A stretch of DNA of 43,169 nucleotides from a virus. The notes beneath the pieces were generated by a model. That model was not told where the DNA came from and searched no databases. It worked only from the letters and a program-made list of their open reading frames with translations. Positions 1 through 6,143 of the stretch are shown piece by piece. The translations under genes and the position numbers were made by a program. The stretch's first letter is position 1, and the number at the start of each line of letters is the position of its first letter. The stretch spans positions 1 through 43,169 of IMG/VR virus record IMGVR_UViG_3300020417_000001, one strand, 5' to 3'.

Positions 1-25
1 AAATGGCGGAGGAGGAGGGATTCGA
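1..25 (-). repeat. attL: attL core: displaced 3' end of tRNA-Ser
   Basis: Bases 1-25 are identical to 43145-43169. On the minus strand, 25 down to 4 reads as the last 22 bases of a tRNA: TCGAAT from the T loop, T stem CCCTC, acceptor CTCCTCC, discriminator G and CCA. G73 and this sequence type fit tRNA-Ser. The sequence diverges from a tRNA at base 26, so this is only the fragment left after integration; the intact gene should lie beyond the right end of the window. Confidence 0.9.
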
Positions 26-44
26 TTAAAATTAGAAGGAATAT

Positions 45-67
45 AAGGCATTGTTATTAAATGCTTT
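45..67. terminator. Weak hairpin at end of leftward operon
   Basis: AAGGCATT (45-52) and AATGCTTT (60-67) pair over eight positions with one G-U and a 7-base loop. On the plus strand it is followed by ATTTTG. On the minus strand, where the leftward operon ends, one pair becomes an A-C mismatch and no clean U tract follows. It may act weakly in either direction. Confidence 0.35.
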
Positions 68-98
68 ATTTTGCTTGGTCTGCAATATTTTTGCATGA

Positions 99-131
99 TG
101 TGTAGCAAACTGTGTAGCAAAACGCGTAGCA
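99..131 (+). promoter_or_regulatory. Three tandem 12-bp integrase arm-type sites (left arm)
   Basis: TGTGTAGCA at 99-107 and 111-119 and CGCGTAGCA at 123-131 repeat at exactly 12 bp. The same word, in the same orientation and with the same period, recurs at 43002-43034 on the other side of the core. In the circular phage these two clusters flank the attP core at about 75 and 110 bp, the arrangement expected of arm-type binding sites for a lambda-family tyrosine integrase. A more degenerate unit ending in TTGCA may sit at 87-95. Confidence 0.7.
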
Positions 132-142
132 TTTTACTAAAT

Positions 143-334
143 CTATCCTCCAATATTCTGTGATATTCTTTCAGCAAGGTCAAGTACGGAATCTTTATTC
201 TTAATTGATTCGTATTCATCATTCACACGCTTTAATAGTGGTATAGCGTAAGCAGCATTGAGTACGGTGATTCCGGCGGATAGCACCTGCATGACCTGTA
301 GTAGTTGATCTGATGTGTAGGGACGCTCACTCAT
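143..334 (-). CDS. Small protein of unknown function, last gene of leftward operon
   Basis: This encodes 63 residues. The start chosen is the ATG at 334, which overlaps the stop of the gene before it by eight bases (ATGAGTGA), as elsewhere in this operon. The protein has a mildly hydrophobic centre (residues 22-36, with the run GITVLNAAYAIPLL) and a charged C-terminal half. It resembles no family I can name. Its position next to the left arm sites would suit an excisionase, but I see no helix-turn-helix or winged-helix signature, so that role is not claimed. Confidence 0.6.
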   Translation of the reverse strand: MSERPYTSDQLLQVMQVLSAGITVLNAAYAIPLLKRVNDEYESIKNKDSVLDLAERISQNIGG

Positions 335-926
335 TTGTAGACCGCTCCTTTTTCGCTGCGTCAATCATAGCTTTCCACCATTCAATGTGGTCTTTATCTG
401 CTTGACCATCATCGCCGTCATAACCGTTTATAGTTCCTACACGCTCAAGCATATATGGAGTAGGCTCAACAGGTACAAGCACATATCCTTTAACCTTGTC
501 GATCTCTGCGTCATACGACTTATGTTTAGTGTCCCATTTCTCGCGGTCATTATTCCAAGGCGCGTAGGGGCTGTGTACCAACATTCCCAAACACTCACTA
601 ACGCTTAAACCCTTGTCAAAATAAGCGCGCTCAATCCAACGCCAGAAGAAGTCAATCATGTCGTACATTTCGCGCACATCGTCAGGCGCACCGAGATAGT
701 CTTTTTCTGATAGGTGGTCGATTAGCCAATCAAAAGCATATTTGACCAAATTCAAGTCATACGCTTCGCCTTTAAATGGGTAGCTTTCATCATCGCATTT
801 ATCCGACCATTCAAGCATTAAAGCTGTTGTATTAAGATTAACGCTTTCCTGCGCTTGGGTTAGGGCTTGCAATGCGTCTGATATTATTTTTGTGTCTGAC
901 TTCGCCCTTGCTTTCAATATTGGCAT
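327..926 (-). CDS. Hypothetical protein, 199 aa
   Basis: An acidic, tryptophan-rich soluble protein with no transmembrane segment. It starts at the ATG at 926, preceded by GGAAGG nine bases upstream. The middle is predicted helical and rich in Asp and aromatic residues (DFFWRWIERAYFDKG, around residue 92). It is translationally linked to its neighbours: it overlaps the 29-codon frame upstream by 13 bases and the 63-residue gene downstream by eight. I recognise no family. As part of the leftward early operon it is expected to be made early after induction. Confidence 0.75.
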   Translation of the reverse strand: MPILKARAKSDTKIISDALQALTQAQESVNLNTTALMLEWSDKCDDESYPFKGEAYDLNLVKYAFDWLIDHLSEKDYLGAPDDVREMYDMIDFFWRWIERAYFDKGLSVSECLGMLVHSPYAPWNNDREKWDTKHKSYDAEIDKVKGYVLVPVEPTPYMLERVGTINGYDGDDGQADKDHIEWWKAMIDAAKKERSTNE

Positions 927-1003
927 ATTGCAACACCTTCCGCCACAAGAGTTGTATAGCTTAAAGCTATTTCCAATGCTTCAATCGCGTCTTTATTTTT
1001 CAT
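914..1003 (-). CDS. Possible 29-residue microprotein
   Basis: An ATG at 1003 with GAGG eight bases upstream opens a frame of 29 codons ending at 914. It begins inside the last codons of the zinc-ribbon gene upstream and ends inside the first codons of the 199-residue gene downstream, filling a gap that would otherwise be untranslated in an operon that has almost none. The peptide is helical and acidic at its N-terminus (KNKDAIEALEIAL). It could be a real microprotein or only a translational coupler. Confidence 0.4.
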   Translation of the reverse strand: MKNKDAIEALEIALSYTTLVAEGVAICQY

Positions 1004-1145
1004 TTTCTTGATCCTCTAAATATTCGTCATAATCAACTTGATAATCGTTTAGTTCATTTTCGCATTGTTCACATAAGCAACAACCGCTATAGAAATGTGT
1101 CGCCGATTTACCACACTCGTCACAAGTTCCGTCCCATATAGGCAT
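993..1145 (-). CDS. 50-residue cysteine-rich zinc-ribbon-like protein
   Basis: Translated from an ATG at 1145 that overlaps the TGA of the Lar-like gene (TGATG). It is 50 residues long with a CDEC knuckle (residues 8-11), then CCLCEQC (residues 22-28), giving at least two CxxC pairs able to bind one zinc ion, and a strongly acidic C-terminal tail rich in Asp, Glu and Tyr. Too short for routine gene calling. With the Lar-like gene it makes a pair of adjacent zinc-knuckle proteins. Function unknown; protein or nucleic-acid binding is plausible. Confidence 0.65.
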   Translation of the reverse strand: MPIWDGTCDECGKSATHFYSGCCLCEQCENELNDYQVDYDEYLEDQENEK

Positions 1146-1462
1146 CATTCAGCCCCCATCCGCTCAAGCGCGGTTTTGATTGTTTCAACTTCAATATCCC
1201 AAGAATACGCGCCATCTAATAGCTGTAATCGGTTTGCCATATCAAGCAAAGCATCCAAAGCTTCCTGCACGTCTGCGCTCGGCGGCTTTGGCTCGGTGCG
1301 GGTGTTCCATGCAAGTATTGCATCACGCCAGTTGTCGTGTGTATTTGATACTGCAAAGCAACTCATACACATAACTGTCCCGCTGTTACTATCGCCAAGC
1401 TCGTCTGTCATTAAATCTGCTTCACCGCCGCAGAAAGGGCATTTCTTCAATTCTTCACTCAT
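1145..1462 (-). CDS. Lar-like restriction alleviation / zinc ribbon protein
   Basis: This 105-residue protein begins with the pattern of the Lar family (restriction alleviation, as in the Rac prophage): LKKCPFCGG near the start, a second knuckle CMSC, then AILAWNTR, which closes the zinc ribbon. Lar of Rac modulates type I restriction and modification; many phage homologues are known only by the zinc ribbon. Residues after about 55 form a separate helical tail. The start at 1462 (ATG) has GGAGG nine bases upstream; the preceding TTG is less likely. It overlaps the stop of the upstream gene by eight bases. Confidence 0.75.
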   Translation of the reverse strand: MSEELKKCPFCGGEADLMTDELGDSNSGTVMCMSCFAVSNTHDNWRDAILAWNTRTEPKPPSADVQEALDALLDMANRLQLLDGAYSWDIEVETIKTALERMGAE

Positions 1463-1985
1463 CAATCAATTCCTCCGTTGCAGCACATACACAAAACTTG
1501 CTTTTAGCGGCTTCAAGTTCAGCCAATAGCGCGTCATACTTCTTTTGCAAAGCATCGAACGTTTGCTTTTGACTTATTCCGTTTTGTATAAGCGCGTCAA
1601 TATCAGCGTCATACTTGTCTTTGCGGATGTATTCGGTACTTTCAGTAAATGGGTTATCCACTTGACATTTGACATTCTTGTGACCGCTTTCCCACCACGC
1701 TGTTACAGCATAAATAATCTCTGGCATATCACTCATTTTCGGCGCTTGGTAAGGCCTTTTAATCATAGAAATAACGCCAAACTTTTTAAAATAATTATGC
1801 AACTCTCTAGCTTTTAAATACTCTGCTGCATCTTTAGGGGCTAAGTTTACATGCATATCTCTTAACGATTTAGCCCATGTCGGGGTTAATGTGATTTCAG
1901 ATGCTTTTAGCAAGTTTGGGTTTTCTAATACTTCCATAAATTGATCTTTATAGTCATCATCCCAATAAATATATATTTCGCTCAT
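1455..1985 (-). CDS. Hypothetical protein, 176 aa
   Basis: The N-terminal part (residues 1-110) is globular and rich in aromatic residues, beginning MSEIYIYWDDDYKDQF. The C-terminal third is a likely coiled coil (about 125-165: KKYDALLAELEAAKSKF) ending with CVCAA and an acidic tail. The ATG at 1985 overlaps the TGA of the upstream gene (ATGA), so translation is coupled; the ribosome-binding site is weak. No family recognised. Its place among restriction-alleviation and methyltransferase genes is the only hint about role. Confidence 0.7.
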   Translation of the reverse strand: MSEIYIYWDDDYKDQFMEVLENPNLLKASEITLTPTWAKSLRDMHVNLAPKDAAEYLKARELHNYFKKFGVISMIKRPYQAPKMSDMPEIIYAVTAWWESGHKNVKCQVDNPFTESTEYIRKDKYDADIDALIQNGISQKQTFDALQKKYDALLAELEAAKSKFCVCAATEELIDE

Positions 1986-2155
1986 CTTCTGTTCTTCTTT
2001 CTGGCCTTGCGTGCGGCCTTATTCTTTTTGCGCTTCTTTTGCTTTTTGCTGCTTGGTGGCGGCTCGTCCTTGCTTTGTCGTGGCAAGTCGCCATGCAAGG
2101 CCATACCTGCCATAAGTGCGCGTGCTATTGCTGCGCCAGATAGTGCGTTATTCAT
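1982..2155 (-). CDS. Small, highly basic C-tail protein
   Basis: A 57-residue protein starting at the ATG at 2155, which overlaps the methyltransferase stop codon (TGATG). The first 28 residues are alanine-rich and mildly hydrophobic. The last 20 are almost entirely Lys, Arg and Ala (KKQKKRKKNKAARKARKKNRR region), a composition typical of nucleic-acid-binding tails. No family recognised. It is made from the same message as the methyltransferase and could bind DNA or RNA with it, but that is inference. Confidence 0.6.
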   Translation of the reverse strand: MNNALSGAAIARALMAGMALHGDLPRQSKDEPPPSSKKQKKRKKNKAARKARKKNRR

Positions 2156-3411
2156 CAATCTCTCTTCCACTTTGTTAGAATAGTTGTATTAATGTTGGTG
2201 CCGCTTTTTCTGAATGAACCAACTGGCAGATCTTCCCAGCGTCCATCAACTAAACCATGATCGTAACGTGCCGTAGCAGGCAATACAGCGATAAGGCGGC
2301 CACCTGGCTTTACGAATTTATATGCATGCTCTATATGTTTTGCGTAGTGCTTACCGTAAAAAGGCGGGTTCATTATCACGTAATCATAGCTTTCTGTAGG
2401 TTGCGTTTCTAAGAAGTTCTTAACAAGAACGCTATGTCCTTTTTCTCGACATATGCCCGCGCGTGTGGGGTCAACCTCTATACCAACAACATTTGCCCCT
2501 AGTTCGCTTAAGGCGTCCATGAAACGGCCGCAACCGCATGAAGGCTCAAGTATTTTTTTGCCCTGGATATTTGGTAAATCTCTTATTACGCGCTGAACAA
2601 CCGGTTCTGGTGTTGGATAATATTGCAGATCCTTTGCCACAGCAGTGCTGCCTTGCTTATCAATGTCTTTATCTTCACAGTCCGGCAATACTTCGCCATA
2701 ATATTCCGCCAGGGCTTTGTTAATATCATTCAGTGTATCAGGATGAAATATAAGGTGGCCGTTACCGTTTTTGTACCTTACTAATTTTACGCCACGGCTT
2801 TCCTTTAATGCATCTTCATCTTTCATTAAATCCATCAATTCCTGGCGTGTAACAAGGGGCTTGCTCTGGTAAGCGGCTAGCGCATTCAAAACATTCTCAA
2901 GCCTATCATTTCCCCATGAACCATAAGCGCCAACGGATTTTAGAATAATTCTTTTTGGCAGGCCTTTGACGCCTATTTTTACTTTGCTATGGGACTTATA
3001 GGCCGGGTCTAGATCACAAAATACTTCCGCCAGGCTGCGCAATATATTTCCCCAAGGATCTCGCACAAAATCACCATATGTTGCGCGTATATTTTCCATT
3101 GTGAATTCTGGTGGATCTTGCATTTCCTGCTCAATAATCCGCTTATCCCTTGCGCTTGCAAGCCTATCCATATGTAGAAGTTTATATAAATGCTGCCAGG
3201 CAGACTTTTTAATTGATGATATGATTGAACTCTCATATACATGGCCAGTGTCAATATGCGTATTGCCCCATGTACCACGAATGGTGGCCGCTACCTTTAG
3301 GTTCTCGCCAGCTTCTTTAAATGCAGTTAATGCCTGCGTAGCGTTTTCCATTTTGTATTCATATTCGGAAATAATATCAGTTATCTTTCCTGTAATTGCC
3401 AATTCGTTCAT
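2155..3411 (-). CDS. DUF4942 domain-containing N6-adenine methyltransferase
   Basis: 418 residues. The N-terminal two thirds match the character of DUF4942 (helical, with LVRYKNGNGHLIFH near residue 230), a domain found in phages fused to methylases. The C-terminal part is a class I SAM-dependent methyltransferase: motif I at residues 289-297 (EPSCGCGRF) and the catalytic motif IV NPPF at 348-351, diagnostic of amino-methyltransferases of the N6-adenine or N4-cytosine type. The start at ATG 3411 has GGAAGG upstream and follows the stop of the previous gene by a few bases. Likely role: protecting phage DNA or altering host methylation. No cognate restriction enzyme is present. Confidence 0.8.
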   Translation of the reverse strand: MNELAITGKITDIISEYEYKMENATQALTAFKEAGENLKVAATIRGTWGNTHIDTGHVYESSIISSIKKSAWQHLYKLLHMDRLASARDKRIIEQEMQDPPEFTMENIRATYGDFVRDPWGNILRSLAEVFCDLDPAYKSHSKVKIGVKGLPKRIILKSVGAYGSWGNDRLENVLNALAAYQSKPLVTRQELMDLMKDEDALKESRGVKLVRYKNGNGHLIFHPDTLNDINKALAEYYGEVLPDCEDKDIDKQGSTAVAKDLQYYPTPEPVVQRVIRDLPNIQGKKILEPSCGCGRFMDALSELGANVVGIEVDPTRAGICREKGHSVLVKNFLETQPTESYDYVIMNPPFYGKHYAKHIEHAYKFVKPGGRLIAVLPATARYDHGLVDGRWEDLPVGSFRKSGTNINTTILTKWKRD

Positions 3412-3415
3412 TGCA

Positions 3416-3613
3416 TTATACCTTCCAGTATATTTTCCCACATATATGCCTGTATTGTGCTTCCGTTTCGTTCCTTGCATTTCTTGCTGCGGCTAGCGCA
3501 TCGTCACTAAGAACAACTGGTGGCGCAATTGTGGCTCCCATTAATGCTTCTATAGATCTTTTTAAGAATTTTATTTCACTATCTTTAGATGTGCATTTCC
3601 CACAATCACTCAT
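3416..3613 (-). CDS. Small hypothetical protein with N-terminal CxxC
   Basis: 65 residues. It starts at the ATG at 3613, which overlaps the TGA of the XRE gene (ATGA); a longer frame exists but runs back into that gene. It begins MSDCGKC, giving one CxxC pair, continues as a helix (EIKFLKRSIEALM) and ends in a basic segment with another Cys. No family recognised. The single CxxC is too little to call zinc binding, though a dimer could do it. Confidence 0.6.
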   Translation of the reverse strand: MSDCGKCTSKDSEIKFLKRSIEALMGATIAPPVVLSDDALAAARNARNETEAQYRHICGKIYWKV

Positions 3614-3963
3614 GCCGCTTTTCCCAATTCCTGGCCAACGCGCATCCACACTTTAAGCTGGCTCTTGCTAAGTTTTCCTGCTACTGCCGCGGCCTTTGCC
3701 TGTGTCGGTGTAATCTCATACACATTGTTTTCGCCAAGACCTGCCGTGAAAGTTTCAAGGCTTACACCAATAACCTCTGCTATTTGCACAAGGCGTGACA
3801 TGCTTACACGGTTGCGGCCTGTTTCATATTTCTGTATCTGCTGAAAAGTTAGGCCACAGCCATTTGCCAATTTTTCCTGGCTAATGCCTAACATGCTGCG
3901 CTGCTCACGAATGCGCTTGCCAATTTCAACGTCTATGTGATGGTATGGGTTTTCTTTCTTCAT
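3610..3963 (-). CDS. XRE-family helix-turn-helix regulator
   Basis: 117 residues with one clear HTH_3/XRE domain at 12-70: IGKRIREQR, then LGISQEKLAN and LTFQQIQKYETGRNRVSMS. This last signature is frequent in alphaproteobacterial regulators. The C-terminal 45 residues are helical, probably for dimerisation. The ATG at 3963 has AGGA nine bases upstream. It lies inside the leftward operon and so is expressed with it, unlike the CI-like repressor. A role as a middle-stage regulator, or as an autoregulator of the distal half of the operon, is inference. Confidence 0.85.
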   Translation of the reverse strand: MKKENPYHHIDVEIGKRIREQRSMLGISQEKLANGCGLTFQQIQKYETGRNRVSMSRLVQIAEVIGVSLETFTAGLGENNVYEITPTQAKAAAVAGKLSKSQLKVWMRVGQELGKAA

Positions 3964-3990
3964 TGCTTTTGTCCTGTTCTGTTTAATGGT

Positions 3991-4053
3991 GGGGATGGCA
4001 GCTTATTAACCACTGCGCACCATTTGGCGGTTCACTTTAAAGAACGCATCCCC
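3991..4053. other. Long-range inverted repeat in front of the XRE gene
   Basis: GGGGATG (3991-3997) and CATCCCC (4047-4053) are perfect 7-base complements separated by 49 bases in the 97-base gap between the DUF2303 gene and the XRE gene. The enclosed part contains a near-palindrome GTTCACTTTAAAGAAC (4030-4045). This is the longest untranslated gap in the distal leftward operon and could hold an internal promoter, an operator or an mRNA structure. Confidence 0.3.
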
Positions 4054-4060
4054 GAACTGT

Positions 4061-4954
4061 TTACTCGGATTCCCCGTAAAATAGTGGCAGCTCAACGGCT
4101 TCCTTGATCTTTTCGCATGAAGCTTCAAAGGCCTGTTCAAGCATTGTTGAAACTTCATACATTTCGTAATACCAAGTTACCTTTCCTTCACGCTTGCGGT
4201 AACGAAGCTGACAAACGATACGGATAGGGGCGCCACCTTCAAAGATAGGCACGCGAATAACAAAGCAATCCGGGATAGATAGCGGCGTGCCGCTTGCGTC
4301 TGTATGCTCTGTTGTGAATTTTAACTCGCGTTCGCCGGAAGAAGTTTTATGCTTTTGCACCAGGCTTTCTTTTGAGTATATTTCCAACTCTCTTGAAAGC
4401 TCTAGTATGTCAATAGGGTCTGCAAATTTAGCGCCCAGCTTCGATACAAAAAGCTTGTCATTTTCTTCTGGTTCAACAAGGGCGTTCACATTCTTCTCTA
4501 AGAAGTACGCAAACTCTTCTTGATCAAGCCCTTTATTGTTAAGGCTTAACCACTTTTCAAATTCATGCGTTGTTGGGAACTTGTATTCCGCTTTGTGGCC
4601 AAGGTTTTCCGCCTGGCTTACATCGCCGCCTTCTGGGTGATAATCAAAAATAGCCTTAACATGTGCAGCTAAAGATGTTTCCGACACTTGCGCCTTGGCA
4701 AAGATAACCGAGTTTTCATTTTTAAAACGGTTCACAATATCAATAAACGATGACACACGCTTAATTGATATAGTCCCCTGTCTGCGGTCTGGCTTTTCTT
4801 TAAGCTCGTCAAAGAAACTCTTTGTTGATTTGGCGCTCATACCATCTGGCACAAGCATCACGTTTACTTTTTCGCTTGTGCTACTGTCTACAGCCACCAT
4901 TTCTGGCTTCGTGTTTTCTCTTACAATTCGTGCAATTTCTCTTGCGTCTTCCAT
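4061..4954 (-). CDS. DUF2303 family protein (YfdQ-like)
   Basis: 297 residues with the DUF2303 (PF10065, YfdQ) pattern throughout: a short N-terminal helix (DAREIARIV), a central TISIKRVSSFIDIVNRF segment, an ADPIDILELSREL block and a C-terminal beta-rich RVPIFEGGAPIRIVCQLRYR. The family is common in phage early operons near recombination genes; its biochemical role is not established. I start it at ATG 4954 (GGAG eight bases upstream) rather than the in-frame TTG at 4969. It sits directly downstream of a 130-residue gene and upstream of the XRE gene. Confidence 0.8.
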   Translation of the reverse strand: MEDAREIARIVRENTKPEMVAVDSSTSEKVNVMLVPDGMSAKSTKSFFDELKEKPDRRQGTISIKRVSSFIDIVNRFKNENSVIFAKAQVSETSLAAHVKAIFDYHPEGGDVSQAENLGHKAEYKFPTTHEFEKWLSLNNKGLDQEEFAYFLEKNVNALVEPEENDKLFVSKLGAKFADPIDILELSRELEIYSKESLVQKHKTSSGERELKFTTEHTDASGTPLSIPDCFVIRVPIFEGGAPIRIVCQLRYRKREGKVTWYYEMYEVSTMLEQAFEASCEKIKEAVELPLFYGESE

Positions 4955-4977
4955 TTTTACATACTCCAATATTGTAT

Positions 4978-5370
4978 TTAGTTTTGTTGATACATTTGCT
5001 CGGCCATAGCTTCCTTGGCCTTACGTTGACGCTCTAGCTCGTCTTCAATAGTTATTTGGCGTGGATCCTCACGGGTAAGGTTTCCTTCGGAGTCCGTGAA
5101 GTAAATAGCCGCGCGGCCACGTGGTGTTTTTGGAAGCGTTTGCTTTACATCGGCATTCACCTCTACATAGCGGTCTTTTTGATCCATCTTAAAATCAAGC
5201 TTGAGAACTAAAGAGCCTTTGTGCGTACCACCATGCTCAAAGCAATGGTCTGCAATTTGCTGTATAACTTCACGCATCTTGTCGGTCAGTTCTTCAGCTA
5301 ACGCTCCACCATCCACGTGTCCGATGAAGGATTGAAAGTGTTTTAAAAAATTTTCCTTTGGATTCCCCAT
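4978..5370 (-). CDS. Hypothetical early protein, 130 aa
   Basis: A soluble alpha/beta protein. The N-terminal half is helical, the middle alternates beta strands (GSLVLKLDFKM, RYVEVNADVKQTLP) and the C-terminus is a charged, probably coiled helix (EDELERQRKAKEAMAEQ). The ATG at 5370 has a purine-rich GGGGGA upstream. I do not know its family, but small proteins of this shape often sit next to DUF2303 genes in phage operons, so the two may act together (inference). Confidence 0.7.
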   Translation of the reverse strand: MGNPKENFLKHFQSFIGHVDGGALAEELTDKMREVIQQIADHCFEHGGTHKGSLVLKLDFKMDQKDRYVEVNADVKQTLPKTPRGRAAIYFTDSEGNLTREDPRQITIEDELERQRKAKEAMAEQMYQQN

Positions 5371-5381
5371 AACGTCCCCCT

Positions 5382-5948
5382 TTATGCTGCGGATTTTTCA
5401 AGATGGCCAATGATGCGGTTTAGTGACTTCATGGCTAAGTTCTGACGTGAACCTGTTTGCTCAATCATGGCATCAATCATCGTTGCTACTTCATCCGGCG
5501 TTGCATTTCCGCCAATGCCGCGCAGTTCACCTTTGCTATAAGACGTAACAAAAAGGCCAGAACCGTGCTGTTTTGCATGCTCAACCAAAGATATGACCTG
5601 ATCGTACAAAGAGGGATCAAAGTTTTCCTGGTAAGATGTTTCGGCAAACTCTTCTTGCTTGCTTAGCTCTTCGCGTAGCAAGTAGCCTTCAAGCGCCCAG
5701 ATCTGCTGGAAAGCATCGTCATAGGCAATCTTCTCACCCATGGCCTTGTCAAAGTTCTTAGGGCTTGCGCATGCACTTTTGCCAATAACAACATAGCCGT
5801 TAGACATTGTAAGAAGGCATATTGTAGATGTTGTACCTTCTGGCTGTATAAACTGCCGTGAAGCAATTTTGTCTTTGATGGTTTTTTGCGTAACCGTTTT
5901 CGCCGGTCGGATTTGTAATTTCTCTGCTAATTCTTTGTTTGATAGCAT
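5382..5948 (-). CDS. N4 gp49 / Sf6 gene 66 family protein with C-terminal extension
   Basis: 188 residues. Residues about 20-100 match the Phage_gp49_66 family (PF13876): VTQKTIKDKIASRQF, then LTMSNGYVVIGKSAC, NFDKAMGEKIAYDDAF and QIWALEGYLL. Family members are usually about 100 residues and of unknown function. Here about 80 further residues follow, with a compact GELRGIGGNATPDEVATMI block. The start chosen is ATG 5948 with AAGGA upstream; the longer GTG start at 6002 would fall inside a perfect hairpin. Confidence 0.75.
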   Translation of the reverse strand: MLSNKELAEKLQIRPAKTVTQKTIKDKIASRQFIQPEGTTSTICLLTMSNGYVVIGKSACASPKNFDKAMGEKIAYDDAFQQIWALEGYLLREELSKQEEFAETSYQENFDPSLYDQVISLVEHAKQHGSGLFVTSYSKGELRGIGGNATPDEVATMIDAMIEQTGSRQNLAMKSLNRIIGHLEKSAA

Positions 5949-5974
5949 CTTAATTTCCTTTTCTGGTTTTGGTA

Positions 5975-6002
5975 GTGAAGGGGGCATAACGCGCCCCTTC
6001 AC
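5975..6002. other. Perfect 9-bp hairpin before the gp49-like gene
   Basis: On the minus strand GTGAAGGGG and CCCCTTCAC form a 9-bp stem with a 10-base loop, ending 26 bases before the gp49-like start codon. It could be a transcription attenuator, an RNA-processing site or a protein-binding element. No U tract follows on the minus strand, so it is not a standard terminator. Confidence 0.55.
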
Positions 6003-6042
6003 ATGTCTTTTTAAAAAATCGAATGGTATATTTGATGCGGTA

Positions 6043-6059
6043 TTACATTTTAACCTCCT
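6043..6059 (-). promoter_or_regulatory. Strong Shine-Dalgarno followed by ATG-TAA (start-stop)
   Basis: AGGAGG (6059 down to 6054) is followed after five bases by ATG (6048-6046) and at once by TAA (6045-6043). This is one of the best ribosome-binding sites in the operon, yet it leads to an initiation codon with no sense codon after it. A ribosome landing here would start and terminate in place. Phage lambda bar minigenes (ATG-ATA-stop) are a known precedent for very short frames with an effect on translation. Confidence 0.5.
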
Positions 6060-6097
6060 GTATGTTTGTGTTTCTATTACCCGCCATTATCCTTAGT

Positions 6098-6129
6098 GGC
6101 TTGCGCACCTCATAAAGCATGCGCAAGCC
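6098..6129. other. Perfect 10-bp hairpin
   Basis: GGCTTGCGCA (6098-6107) and TGCGCAAGCC (6120-6129) are exact complements with a 12-base loop. On the plus strand TTT follows directly. On the operon strand no U tract follows. It lies in the untranslated gap between the 78-residue frame and the start-stop element. Confidence 0.65.
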
Positions 6130-6143
6130 TTTACGGTTTGGAC

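Noticed and set aside
1095-1529. 144-codon plus-strand frame opposite the Lar-like and zinc-ribbon genes
   Set aside because: It overlaps three better supported minus-strand genes, has no ribosome-binding site and low-complexity Ser-rich translation.
4030-4045. Near-palindrome GTTCACTTTAAAGAAC as another immunity operator
   Set aside because: Only the TTCAC half matches the TTCACN5GTGAA word; the other half is GAAC at the wrong distance.
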